The notes: generated from the sequence alone by a model not told the origin. A stretch of 6,586 nt of DNA from Candidatus Nanoanaerosalina archaeon (GCA_022729285.1 JALDAI010000044.1:1-6586); one strand, 5' to 3'; positions 1 through 6,271 are shown, numbered from the stretch's first letter. Translations and numbers: made by a program.

Positions 1-81
1 AGAACGGAGCATACTCCGGGTACACATCCTTTCAAAATAACTGATAAAGGCCTAAGGCTTTCAAAAGAAACAGGTTTTTAG
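1..81 (+). CDS. KaiC-family ATPase, C-terminal fragment (cut by window edge)
   Basis: Reading + frame 1 from base 1 gives 26 codons and a TAG stop at 79-81. The peptide begins RTEHTPGTHPF and continues KITDKGLRLSKETGF. This matches the C-terminal strand pair of KaiC-like ATPases, which typically read KMRxTxHxxxxxPFxITxxGxxV. The ATPase at 78-1337 ends in an equivalent way, with RRTDHNTNILPMEITKDGVKV. The Walker motifs lie outside the window, so activity and full length cannot be judged. The gene is convergent with 78-1337: its TAG overlaps that gene's TAA on the other strand, giving a 4-bp tail-to-tail overlap. The call rests on 26 residues. Some other RecA-fold protein is possible, but the RT-H...PF-IT-G spacing is quite specific. 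Confidence 0.7.
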   Translation, partial: RTEHTPGTHPFKITDKGLRLSKETGF

Positions 82-1337
82 ACTTCGTAAACCTTAACAC
101 CGTCTTTTGTAATCTCCATGGGAAGGATGTTGGTGTTATGGTCCGTCCTTCTCATCTTTCTTATTGTTAAAGTTCTTTTATGGTCTTCAGAGACAGGTAC
201 AAACTCTAAAAGTAGGACGGTATCTACTAAGAACTCTATTATCCCTCCTCCTGAAAGCCCTTGCGAGGTCTCAGGTACAGTTCCTGTTAAAACAGCTGTA
301 ACCTCTGATTCTCTTAATTTGTTAAGAAGGGATGCTAAAGCCACTCTTGCCATATACTCGTCTCTTATAAACATCTCAATAATCGAGACTGAGTCGATTA
401 TAACTCTTTCCGCGTTGATTTTATCAACTGCTTCCATCACCTGGTCTAACAAATTTGAGATATAGGATCTTACAAGTCGGTTCAAGTTCTGGATCTCTTT
501 ACTTGGGAAAATCGGTTTAATTGAGAGAATTTCCACCATGTTGTTTTCTTCAAGTTTTTCAAACTCCCAGCCAAACATCGCTTTAATGTCTGCTTTGATA
601 TCTTCTTCTCTCTCCTCTGTTGTAACGTAAACTCCAGGATGTCCTTTTTCAGCTCCTTTTTTGAGAAATGATGCGCTGAAAGAGGTTTTTCCTGTTCCTG
701 TCTTACCTGTTACAAGGTTCATAGTTCCTTTTACAAATCCTCCTTGCATATAACTATCAAGGTTTTCAATCCCTGTTGAAACTCTGTTAGCCTCTGTTCT
801 TTTTCCCTCTTCTAAATCTTTTTCACCGCTTTCTAAACCTTCAGACTCTTTTTCTTCTTTAATATTTTTAGGAGTCTTAACAGAAACTTCCTCCTTTTCA
901 GAACTTTTATCGATATCTTTTATGCTTTTAACAACTTTTTTGAATATTGATGAATTTTTTCCTTCACTTATAAGGTCTTCATACTCCTTTTCAAGCCTTT
1001 CAGGCATCTTTTTTTCTTGTATCGATTCGTTTTTATCTAAAAACTTTTTATAATTCTTTTTTAGAAGAATGCCGTCTTCTTTGTCTTTTGTTGTAAGCTT
1101 GATTACCGGATTATTCTTTATTTCTTCATAACCTACTTTAAAAACCGCTTTATCCGATTTACCAGGTATTATCTCAAGATACTTTAACCCTATGTATTTT
1201 TGTCCTACAAAGAGCTTTACAAAGTCGTAGGCTTTTTCGTCCGAAATATTCTTTAGCTGGAACTCAAGCGTTACACTTTCCTTACTTTCCAATGTCCTAA
1301 ACTTTTCAAGCTCGAATTTTTCTCCCAAAAAAGACAC
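78..1337 (-). CDS. KaiC-like RecA-fold ATPase with N-terminal beta-sandwich-like domain and charged linker
   Basis: 419 residues, probably a cytoplasmic signalling ATPase. The C-terminal 235 residues are a KaiC domain. It opens with VSTGIENLDSYMQGG (186-200), then Walker A GKTGTGKT (211-218), a catalytic Glu pair in VTTEE (E241, E242), Walker B RVIIDS with D315, and a terminal KMRRTDH strand (394-400). All core residues are present, so it should bind and hydrolyse ATP. Residues 1-100 contain no KaiC sequence. Their pattern of alternating beta strands (SVTLEFQLKN, then IIPGKSDKAVFKV) suggests a CARDB- or Ig-like sandwich; this is inferred. Residues 101-185 are a Glu/Lys/Ser-rich, probably disordered linker. 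The start is GTG; no ATG lies near. The upstream AGGTG abuts the start too closely for a normal SD. It follows the membrane protein gene by 30 bp. Family members act in signalling or as motor regulators (FlaH/ArlH is a relative). Confidence 0.93.
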   Translation of the reverse strand: MSFLGEKFELEKFRTLESKESVTLEFQLKNISDEKAYDFVKLFVGQKYIGLKYLEIIPGKSDKAVFKVGYEEIKNNPVIKLTTKDKEDGILLKKNYKKFLDKNESIQEKKMPERLEKEYEDLISEGKNSSIFKKVVKSIKDIDKSSEKEEVSVKTPKNIKEEKESEGLESGEKDLEEGKRTEANRVSTGIENLDSYMQGGFVKGTMNLVTGKTGTGKTSFSASFLKKGAEKGHPGVYVTTEEREEDIKADIKAMFGWEFEKLEENNMVEILSIKPIFPSKEIQNLNRLVRSYISNLLDQVMEAVDKINAERVIIDSVSIIEMFIRDEYMARVALASLLNKLRESEVTAVLTGTVPETSQGLSGGGIIEFLVDTVLLLEFVPVSEDHKRTLTIRKMRRTDHNTNILPMEITKDGVKVYEV

Positions 1338-1353
1338 ACCTAATAGAGTATTT

Positions 1354-1361
1354 CTTTATAA
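1354..1361 (-). promoter_or_regulatory. TATA-like box, possible internal promoter for the downstream ATPase
   Basis: On the minus strand TTATAAAG lies in the 30-bp gap between the membrane protein stop and the ATPase GTG. It is the closest match to an archaeal TATA box in the window. Its centre is only about 20 nt upstream of the GTG, short of the usual 26-27 nt to a transcription start. A transcript from it would therefore begin near or just inside the assigned start, where an in-frame TTG (codon 4) could serve instead. It may also be chance in AT-rich spacer. Confidence 0.3.
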
Positions 1362-1367
1362 CGGTAT

Positions 1368-3503
1368 TTAATTTTTCGGCTTATAGTTATCTTTAACTTC
1401 TGTAAGTTTAATTATCTGATCAGCTGCTTTTAAAGGCGCTTTTATGAAGTTTTCAAAGGTAAGATATTTTTTTAGGCCTTTATCTAATTTTTTCTCTACA
1501 TCGTCTAGCTGGCTTCTTATATGGATTACTTGGTCCTGTCTCTTATTCATAATGTTCATAAAGGTCTCTCTATCTATTTTACGGTTAAAATACTGTTTTT
1601 CGGCCTTTTTCCGAGATTCTACTGCTTTTTCTAATCTATCTTTTAGTAGGACTTGTTCTTTTTTCAGGCGGTAGTAGGGTAAGAGGACCATAGTAATTAG
1701 GAAAAGTATAGTGTATGTGGAAACCCCTACTATAACAAACATCCAAAGGTTGTTTCTAAAGTTGTAATGTGTTTGTTTTGATTCTACTTCTTCTTGGAGG
1801 CTTTCTAATTGTTCTTCTAACTCGCCTAATTTCTGAGCCAGTCTTAACTCTTCGTCCTGTTCGATAGCTGTTTCAATTTCTGTAACTACTGATAAAACTT
1901 CTTTCTTACTACTTTCAATACTTTCTATATCCATATCTGCTTGTCTATAACTTTTGATTACTTCTTCAGTCTCAGAAAAAGAATTTTTCAACTCGTTGTA
2001 ACTCTGGATTGAAGGTCTTTCTGAAACTATTAGAGGAATTGAGCGTTCTCTAATAACTCCTTCTGATGTTTCGAATCTTTTTATAATGTCATAAGTCCCT
2101 TCTTCAACCTTTAAAGGCACTTTAACATTGATTTCCTGACTCTTCTCCACTCCTCCTTCAACTTTTATCTCTTCTAATGGCTCTCCATCTCTTTCTACCC
2201 ATGATTCGCAACAGTCGGTATACGGCGTTACATCAAGAGAAAGTTCTGTTAAATCGTTGTTGTAGACTGAAAAAGATCTTGTTTCTTGGTCTCCTTGATG
2301 GACAGGACCTATCTCAGATGGAAGAGAGATCTCATAATCTGCTGTGGATTCGTCTTCTTTTTTAAAGTTCAACTGTTTATCGGCGGACAACCCGTTTCCT
2401 TCACAGAAAGCTGTAATACTTTTTTCGTTTTCGTCTGAGTTTATAGTATAATAATGGGTTCTGTTATCTTCGGTATCCATGTAAGTTGTTTCCGAGTACT
2501 CTTCTGAATCTTCAAAATTAAGGTAACACTCGGCTTCTTTGTTAGTTTCAAAAACTATTTCAACTTCTTTTAGAGATTCAAGAACTGTTGTTTCTGGACT
2601 TTTTTTAGTAATTGATAGTTCGGAGGTTTCTTCACGGAGTTTTTCTTCAATATACTTTTCTAGCTCCGGTTCTAAGCTAAAGAAGATGATTCTAACTTCT
2701 CTTTCTAAAAAGTTTCCGAAACCGTCTTTTCCTTCTTCTATGTAAAACTCTGATAAGTTACTCTGTTCCTCGGGTTTAAAACCGTTTGATGATGTCCATT
2801 CTCCGTTTTCATAATTTAAATCTATTTTTGTGTCTTCTTTACAGTTTGGACAGTGCGCTGTAAAATTTCCTGTTTCCACAGTGTTTTTGTTAGCATCTCT
2901 AATATCTAGAACAGGTTTAAACTCTTTTCCTTTTTCAATAAGGTTTAAAGGCTCCGGGGTTATGAACTCTACGGATAAGAAAGGCTTTAAATATATCTCT
3001 TTTTCTTTCTCTAATGTAGTATTGTTTACTGAAATTTCTGCGTAGAGCGTTAATCCTATTTTTTCATCTGTTTCAACGTTTTTTAAAAGACTACTAATTT
3101 TTTCCTTTTCCTTTGTTAATTTAAACGACTCGTTGAACTCTTTAGGGGAGCTCCATTTACTGTGGTTTAGTTTAAACTCTTTATCAGTATATTTCACTTT
3201 TTCTTCTGATCCATCTACTATGTGTAGGTCGGGCAATATTTCATCTCCTAAAGAGTAAACTTCTTGGTTTAAAGAAAGTTCAAGGACAAGTTTTTCAGAG
3301 TTTCTTGAAGCGGTTTCGCCGGGCGAGAACTGTGTTAAGGAAAAGTTTTCTAGAGGTTCTAAAACATGGTTTTTTTCGGTATAACTCTCTTCTAATATGT
3401 TATTTTCATGTTCTTCCTCATAGTTTGTTGTAAAAGCGACTGCCGGAAATGTTAATGTTAAGAAAAGTATGAACGATAAAAATATATTTTTTATCTCCGG
3501 CAT
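1368..3503 (-). CDS. Surface-exposed single-pass membrane protein with Ig-like ectodomains and cytoplasmic coiled-coil tail
   Basis: 711 residues, with a receptor-like or envelope layout. A signal peptide spans about 1-23 (hydrophobic IFLSFILFLTLTFPAVA, likely cut after AVA). Several beta-rich domains follow. One at about 174-275 contains a CPNC motif (C218, C221); one at about 305-380 has paired Cys C326 and C367; one at about 388-495 resembles NEW3/COG1470-type stalk domains and carries C431-C432. Eight N-glycosylation sequons (N53, N113, N124, N160, N161, N213, N249, N347) all precede residue 350. Residues 503-580 are a charged coiled coil. A transmembrane helix spans about 586-609, followed by YYRLKKEQ, placing the C-terminus inside. 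The tail (612-711) is helical and contains YFNRKIDRETF, similar to the SHOCT-like short helical motif. No enzyme motif is seen. The ATG start has no SD; a TATA-like box 27 nt upstream suggests a leaderless transcript. Domain names are inferred from pattern. Confidence 0.88.
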   Translation of the reverse strand: MPEIKNIFLSFILFLTLTFPAVAFTTNYEEEHENNILEESYTEKNHVLEPLENFSLTQFSPGETASRNSEKLVLELSLNQEVYSLGDEILPDLHIVDGSEEKVKYTDKEFKLNHSKWSSPKEFNESFKLTKEKEKISSLLKNVETDEKIGLTLYAEISVNNTTLEKEKEIYLKPFLSVEFITPEPLNLIEKGKEFKPVLDIRDANKNTVETGNFTAHCPNCKEDTKIDLNYENGEWTSSNGFKPEEQSNLSEFYIEEGKDGFGNFLEREVRIIFFSLEPELEKYIEEKLREETSELSITKKSPETTVLESLKEVEIVFETNKEAECYLNFEDSEEYSETTYMDTEDNRTHYYTINSDENEKSITAFCEGNGLSADKQLNFKKEDESTADYEISLPSEIGPVHQGDQETRSFSVYNNDLTELSLDVTPYTDCCESWVERDGEPLEEIKVEGGVEKSQEINVKVPLKVEEGTYDIIKRFETSEGVIRERSIPLIVSERPSIQSYNELKNSFSETEEVIKSYRQADMDIESIESSKKEVLSVVTEIETAIEQDEELRLAQKLGELEEQLESLQEEVESKQTHYNFRNNLWMFVIVGVSTYTILFLITMVLLPYYRLKKEQVLLKDRLEKAVESRKKAEKQYFNRKIDRETFMNIMNKRQDQVIHIRSQLDDVEKKLDKGLKKYLTFENFIKAPLKAADQIIKLTEVKDNYKPKN

Positions 3504-3526
3504 GTAGGGTTATTAGTTTTCTTTAG

Positions 3527-3534
3527 AATTAAAA
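3527..3534 (-). promoter_or_regulatory. TATA-like box for the membrane protein / ATPase operon
   Basis: The minus strand reads CTTTTAATT here. The box centre is about 27 nt upstream of the membrane protein ATG (3503), the archaeal distance from TATA centre to transcription start. With no SD before that ATG (upstream bases are AACCCTAC), the site predicts a leaderless mRNA starting at or near the ATG. The match to consensus is weak. Confidence 0.45.
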
Positions 3535-3569
3535 GTTTACAAAGAAGTTTTCACAACTAAAAAAGTTTA
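3531..3569. repeat. 9-bp direct repeat AAAAGTTTA, copies 30 bp apart
   Basis: AAAAGTTTA occurs at 3531-3539 and again at 3561-3569 on the + strand, exactly 30 bp apart, about three helical turns. Each copy overlaps or abuts one of the two divergent TATA-like boxes. It could be a doubled factor-binding site or a consequence of AT-rich promoter sequence. Confidence 0.4.
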
Positions 3570-3596
3570 ATAAATGTGCAACGCCTTATTAGTTGT
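3553..3596. promoter_or_regulatory. Inverted repeat flanking the KaiC TATA box; candidate operator
   Basis: ACAACTAA at 3553-3560 is perfectly inverted as TTAGTTGT at 3589-3596, with a 28-bp spacer. Skipping one mismatch, two more inner bases pair. The arms bracket the TATA-like box at 3566-3573, and the right arm covers the expected transcription start of the single-domain KaiC gene. That position suits a repressor or a looping dimer. It could also affect the divergent membrane protein gene, whose box is about 20 bp away. No regulator gene is visible in the window. Confidence 0.4.
3566..3573 (+). promoter_or_regulatory. TATA-like box for the single-domain KaiC gene
   Basis: TTTAATAA is preceded by an A-rich stretch (CTAAAAAAG) that could act as a BRE. 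Its centre is about 29 nt upstream of the ATG at 3599. There is no SD between the box and the ATG, so a leaderless transcript is likely. Confidence 0.55.
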
Positions 3597-3598
3597 TA

Positions 3599-4291
3599 AT
3601 GGTAGAAAGAGTTAAGACCGGTATCCATGGTCTAGATGAACTTATTCAAGGAGGATTGCCAGAAACCTCTGTAACTCTTGTTTCAGGAGGTCCTGGTACA
3701 GGAAAGACTTTGTTCTGTTCCCAGTTTTTATGGACCGGTCTTATGAACGGTGAGAACTGTTTATTCATCACTATGGAAGAGGAAGTCGAAGATATTATTG
3801 ATGATGCTGCAGAGTTCGGCTGGGACTTCCGAAAGTATATTGATGAAGGCCGTTTTAAAATTGATTATATGAACCCTTTCAGGGTGGACACAGGTTTTGA
3901 AGACCGTATAAGAAATAAAATCGAAGATGTTAACGCTGACCGTATCGTTATTGATTCTACATCAGTAATGGGCATGTATGCGGATAGTAAAGGTAAGGTA
4001 AGAAGACAGCTTTACGACCTTATCAAGATGGTTAAAAAACATAGTGTGACATGTATAATGACGGCTGAAATCCCTAAGGGCAACGATATGGGTATGTCAA
4101 GGTACGGTGTTGAAGAGTTTGTTTCTGACGGAGTTATTATGCTGAAAGGATTAGGTATAGGCGGAGAAATGGGACGGAAGCTTATAATCCAGAAAATGAG
4201 AAAGACAAAGTTTGAAGGAGATATATATCCTTTGACCTTTAAAGAAGACGGCTTACATGTTGAAGAAGCCGATACCGGTATCGACATCTAA
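3599..4291 (+). CDS. Single-domain KaiC-like ATPase
   Basis: 230 residues, the usual size for single-domain archaeal KaiC homologues. It opens with VKTGIHGLDELIQGGLPE (5-22). Walker A GGPGTGKT is at 30-37, the catalytic Glu pair is in ITMEEE (E60, E61), and Walker B RIVIDS has D119. The loop GMSRYGVEEF (165-174) lies before the last core strands, and KMRKTKF (199-205) closes the nucleotide site. The domain is intact. The family forms ATP-dependent oligomers and can autophosphorylate; cyanobacterial KaiC has two such domains and needs KaiA and KaiB, neither of which is seen here. I place the start at ATG 3599 rather than the TTG two codons upstream, because it begins at the conserved N-terminus and suits the TATA-like box. 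It is divergent from the membrane protein operon and convergent with the V4R gene (9 bp between stops). Substrate and partners are unknown. Confidence 0.95.
   Translation: MVERVKTGIHGLDELIQGGLPETSVTLVSGGPGTGKTLFCSQFLWTGLMNGENCLFITMEEEVEDIIDDAAEFGWDFRKYIDEGRFKIDYMNPFRVDTGFEDRIRNKIEDVNADRIVIDSTSVMGMYADSKGKVRRQLYDLIKMVKKHSVTCIMTAEIPKGNDMGMSRYGVEEFVSDGVIMLKGLGIGGEMGRKLIIQKMRKTKFEGDIYPLTFKEDGLHVEEADTGIDI
4270..4283. repeat. 14-bp perfect palindrome at the 3' end of the KaiC gene
   Basis: CGATACCGGTATCG is a perfect palindrome inside the last codons of the KaiC gene (residues ADTGID), 8 bp before the T-rich tract. It could fold as a short hairpin near the 3' end of either convergent transcript, although its loop would have to open central pairs. 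The coding sequence alone may explain it. Confidence 0.5.
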
Positions 4292-4306
4292 TTTCTTTTT
4301 TTATTT
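4292..4306 (+). terminator. T-rich terminator of the KaiC gene
   Basis: Directly after the TAA stop comes TTTCTTTTTTTATTT, followed by TGTC. Archaeal RNA polymerase terminates mainly at such U-rich tracts, with or without a hairpin. The tract fills the 9-bp gap between the convergent stops and runs into the end of the V4R gene. No comparable tract is seen for the opposite direction. Confidence 0.5.
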
Positions 4307-4846
4307 TGTCTTAAAGACACATACATGAGAGTCATGGTTTACTGCGCAAGCCTCTTCATAAAGTTCAACTTCTCCGATAAGCTTCTCAACCATCTCCTGT
4401 AGAATGCCGTTAAGGTAGTGACAAATAGGAGTTTCTGTTGGTTCATGGTTTCTAAGATACACTTCAGGGAAGGTAGGATAATTAATAATAATCTCAGCTT
4501 CCTTACTTTCTTTTTTAAGAGTTTTAAACTCTATTTCTCCCCATCCAATAATTTTAACGATGTTTTGGGCGAACTTCAGAAACTTCGATTTTGATATGTC
4601 TTTAAAGTTCATCCTGATAGAGTAACGGTCTAAAGCTTGCTCGACTTGGTACCTGCCTAACTCTTTCATCAGGCTACTCATTTCTTCATGCCCTATCTTT
4701 TCTTCTAAGTCGTTCTGAAGCTTAACCATTACTTTAGGAGGGATTAAGAAAAGATACTCTCCGAAAAGCCTTGCGTGGCCTTTATCATCTATTCTAAACT
4801 CTCCTTTTTCTATAAGATTTGTGAAAAAAAGGCTGTTCTCTCCCAT
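4301..4846 (-). CDS. V4R (4-vinyl reductase-type) domain protein
   Basis: 181 residues and no signal peptide, so cytoplasmic. The last 85 residues carry the V4R pattern: GWGEIEF (101-107), a strand with NYP (122-124), then ICHYLNGILQ (141-150), a helix, VELYEEACAVN (160-170) and HVCVFKT (174-180). Cys142, Cys167 and Cys176 match the conserved Cys positions of the family, which may bind metal or shape the ligand pocket. V4R domains are small-molecule sensors or carriers (XylR/DmpR input domains, BchJ) with a fold related to Bet3. The N-terminal part has DDKGHARLFGEYLFLIPPKVM (20-40), also typical of these proteins. No output domain is fused, so it would act as a free ligand-binding subunit. 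It starts 2 bp after the ligase stop, so the two are probably translationally coupled and functionally linked. The ligand is unknown. Confidence 0.82.
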   Translation of the reverse strand: MGENSLFFTNLIEKGEFRIDDKGHARLFGEYLFLIPPKVMVKLQNDLEEKIGHEEMSSLMKELGRYQVEQALDRYSIRMNFKDISKSKFLKFAQNIVKIIGWGEIEFKTLKKESKEAEIIINYPTFPEVYLRNHEPTETPICHYLNGILQEMVEKLIGEVELYEEACAVNHDSHVCVFKTK

Positions 4847-4848
4847 TC

Positions 4849-6267
4849 TTACCTATTATCCACGATTCTTTCAGGTTTACCAGGAGGCATGTTTATTCCT
4901 TCTACAAACTCTACGTTGATCTTAGCAGCACCTACATTTTCAACCGTGTCTTTCAGGTACTGGTCTCCGTCTAAGATCTTTCTTCCAACTTCGTAAGAAG
5001 GGCTTCTAGAGGAATTACTTAAGGAAACTCCTTCTGTTTTATCTCCTAAGTAATGGTCGTCTTTAGTCTCTAAGAGAATGTTCATAACATCCCCTTCTTT
5101 TTCATCGTAATCCAACCGTACTTGGTAGCCTTCAACTACTTCTTTAATCTCCTCGTTCTCGTAAACCTTGTCTTCAATATACTTGGCGTTAAGGTTTACT
5201 GCGCCAATAATAAACTCCCAGGCCTCTCTTTTAGGAGCGGAAATATTTGTAACGCCACTGATACTACATTCGCAGTCGCCGCTGTTTTCAAAGTACTTCG
5301 AAACGATATCTCCCATGTTGTAACGTAGCAAAGGCATCGAAGATTCTTCGCCTGGATGTAGTAGGTTTGTTACAACAAGTTTACCTTCTTCGCCCTCATC
5401 TAATCTGTTGTAACCTCCGTCAAGTACTTCCACATGTACTGAATCATCTAAGATATGGTAATGGTTGCCTTCAGGACATTCGTAAGCGATACCTCCTGTT
5501 TCAGTTGATGCTAGAAAATCGTAAACTTCGGAGCCGAATACTTTGCTTATATGTTCTTTCCTGTTCTTTGTAACAGGCTCTCCGGAAAGAGTAATTATAT
5601 CTACTCCTATCTCTTTCGGATCAAAGCCTTCTAAATGTTCAAAAGCTCTTCCTTTAGCATCCACATGAGAGGCTAACCCTGTAATTACATCAGGAGAGTA
5701 CTGTTTTAGTAGAGCTGTCTCATAATCTGTTGGATAATCTGTATTAAGTAAAGGTAGCGACATAGCTCCTAGACGTTCAATCCATCCTTCTGTATACGCT
5801 CCTGAAGGGTTCAGTCCTACGAAAGGGAACCAGTTAAGAATTACGTCTTCTGATGTAACGCCGTAACTTTCATGACCTCTTTTTAGATCGTCGTAAATTC
5901 TTTCCATCTCGTCAAAGCTTTTTAGAACCTTTTTAGGTACGCCAGAAGTGCCAGATGTGCTGAAAGGTCTTTTAACATTTGTATCTTCAGATTTGAATTC
6001 GTTCTCATCTGAGAAAGGAGGCTGGTTCTGTCGTAAAGTATCTGAATCGATAACCGGTAACTTCTTTAAATCCTCTGTAGTCTCAAAATCTGAAGGAGTT
6101 AGTCCTTTTTCTTCCATCACTTGTCTGTAAAAAGAATTGTTGTGGTAAACAAAGTTTACGGTGTAGTTCAGACGAGTGTTTTTCAAAGTTTTTAACTCTT
6201 CATCGGTTAACTCTTCTAAACTATGTTCATAAAGATCAGAATTTTCTTCTATTCGGTTATCAGTCAT
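4849..6267 (-). CDS. PaaK-like adenylate-forming enzyme (phenylacetate-CoA ligase / F390 synthetase family)
   Basis: 472 residues, close to the usual PaaK length of about 430-450. Family enzymes activate a carboxylate with ATP and usually transfer it to CoA; coenzyme F390 synthetase is a relative that adenylylates F420. Motifs in order: ATP loop STSGTSGVPKK (103-113), the family segment ERLGA (164-168), LSGEP (227-231), STETGG (254-259) followed by ECPEGNHYH, RYNMGD (315-320), and C-terminal PPGKPERIVD with candidate catalytic Lys464. The hinge (A8) motif is altered: where PaaK has RxDDM..xRG, this protein reads KREAWEFIIG (346-355). Cys264, Cys332 and Cys334 could form a metal site, which is a guess. 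The ATG has a strong SD 4 nt upstream. The V4R gene follows directly. The substrate cannot be read from the sequence; an aromatic acid or F420 are candidates by family. Confidence 0.88.
   Translation of the reverse strand: MTDNRIEENSDLYEHSLEELTDEELKTLKNTRLNYTVNFVYHNNSFYRQVMEEKGLTPSDFETTEDLKKLPVIDSDTLRQNQPPFSDENEFKSEDTNVKRPFSTSGTSGVPKKVLKSFDEMERIYDDLKRGHESYGVTSEDVILNWFPFVGLNPSGAYTEGWIERLGAMSLPLLNTDYPTDYETALLKQYSPDVITGLASHVDAKGRAFEHLEGFDPKEIGVDIITLSGEPVTKNRKEHISKVFGSEVYDFLASTETGGIAYECPEGNHYHILDDSVHVEVLDGGYNRLDEGEEGKLVVTNLLHPGEESSMPLLRYNMGDIVSKYFENSGDCECSISGVTNISAPKREAWEFIIGAVNLNAKYIEDKVYENEEIKEVVEGYQVRLDYDEKEGDVMNILLETKDDHYLGDKTEGVSLSNSSRSPSYEVGRKILDGDQYLKDTVENVGAAKINVEFVEGINMPPGKPERIVDNR
4851..4854 (-). 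promoter_or_regulatory. Short SD (AGGT) overlapping the ligase stop, for the V4R gene
   Basis: The minus strand reads AGGTAAGAATG. AGGT lies 4 nt before the ATG and its final T is the first base of the ligase TAA stop. Spacing and overlap suggest re-initiation by ribosomes finishing the ligase gene. Confidence 0.45.
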
Positions 6268-6271
6268 TTTA

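Noticed and set aside
5..18. Hairpin CGGAG-CATA-CTCCG at the left edge
   Set aside because: A 5-bp stem inside the coding tail of the left ATPase, not followed by a T-tract; likely chance.
118..465. 115-codon + strand open frame opposite the two-part KaiC ATPase
   Set aside because: It lies wholly antisense to the region encoding conserved ATPase motifs, has no promoter or SD, and its peptide has no domain pattern.
3593..3598. TTG start two codons upstream of ATG 3599 for the single-domain KaiC
   Set aside because: The ATG starts at the conserved N-terminus and fits the TATA spacing better; the extra residues match no family feature.
4012..4287. 91-codon minus-strand open frame inside the single-domain KaiC gene
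   Set aside because: It is antisense to conserved KaiC coding sequence and its Pro/Ser/Ile-rich peptide is typical of a shadow frame.
78..4291. A cyanobacterial-type circadian kai operon
   Set aside because: No kaiA or kaiB is present and the ATPases have one KaiC domain, not the two of the clock protein.
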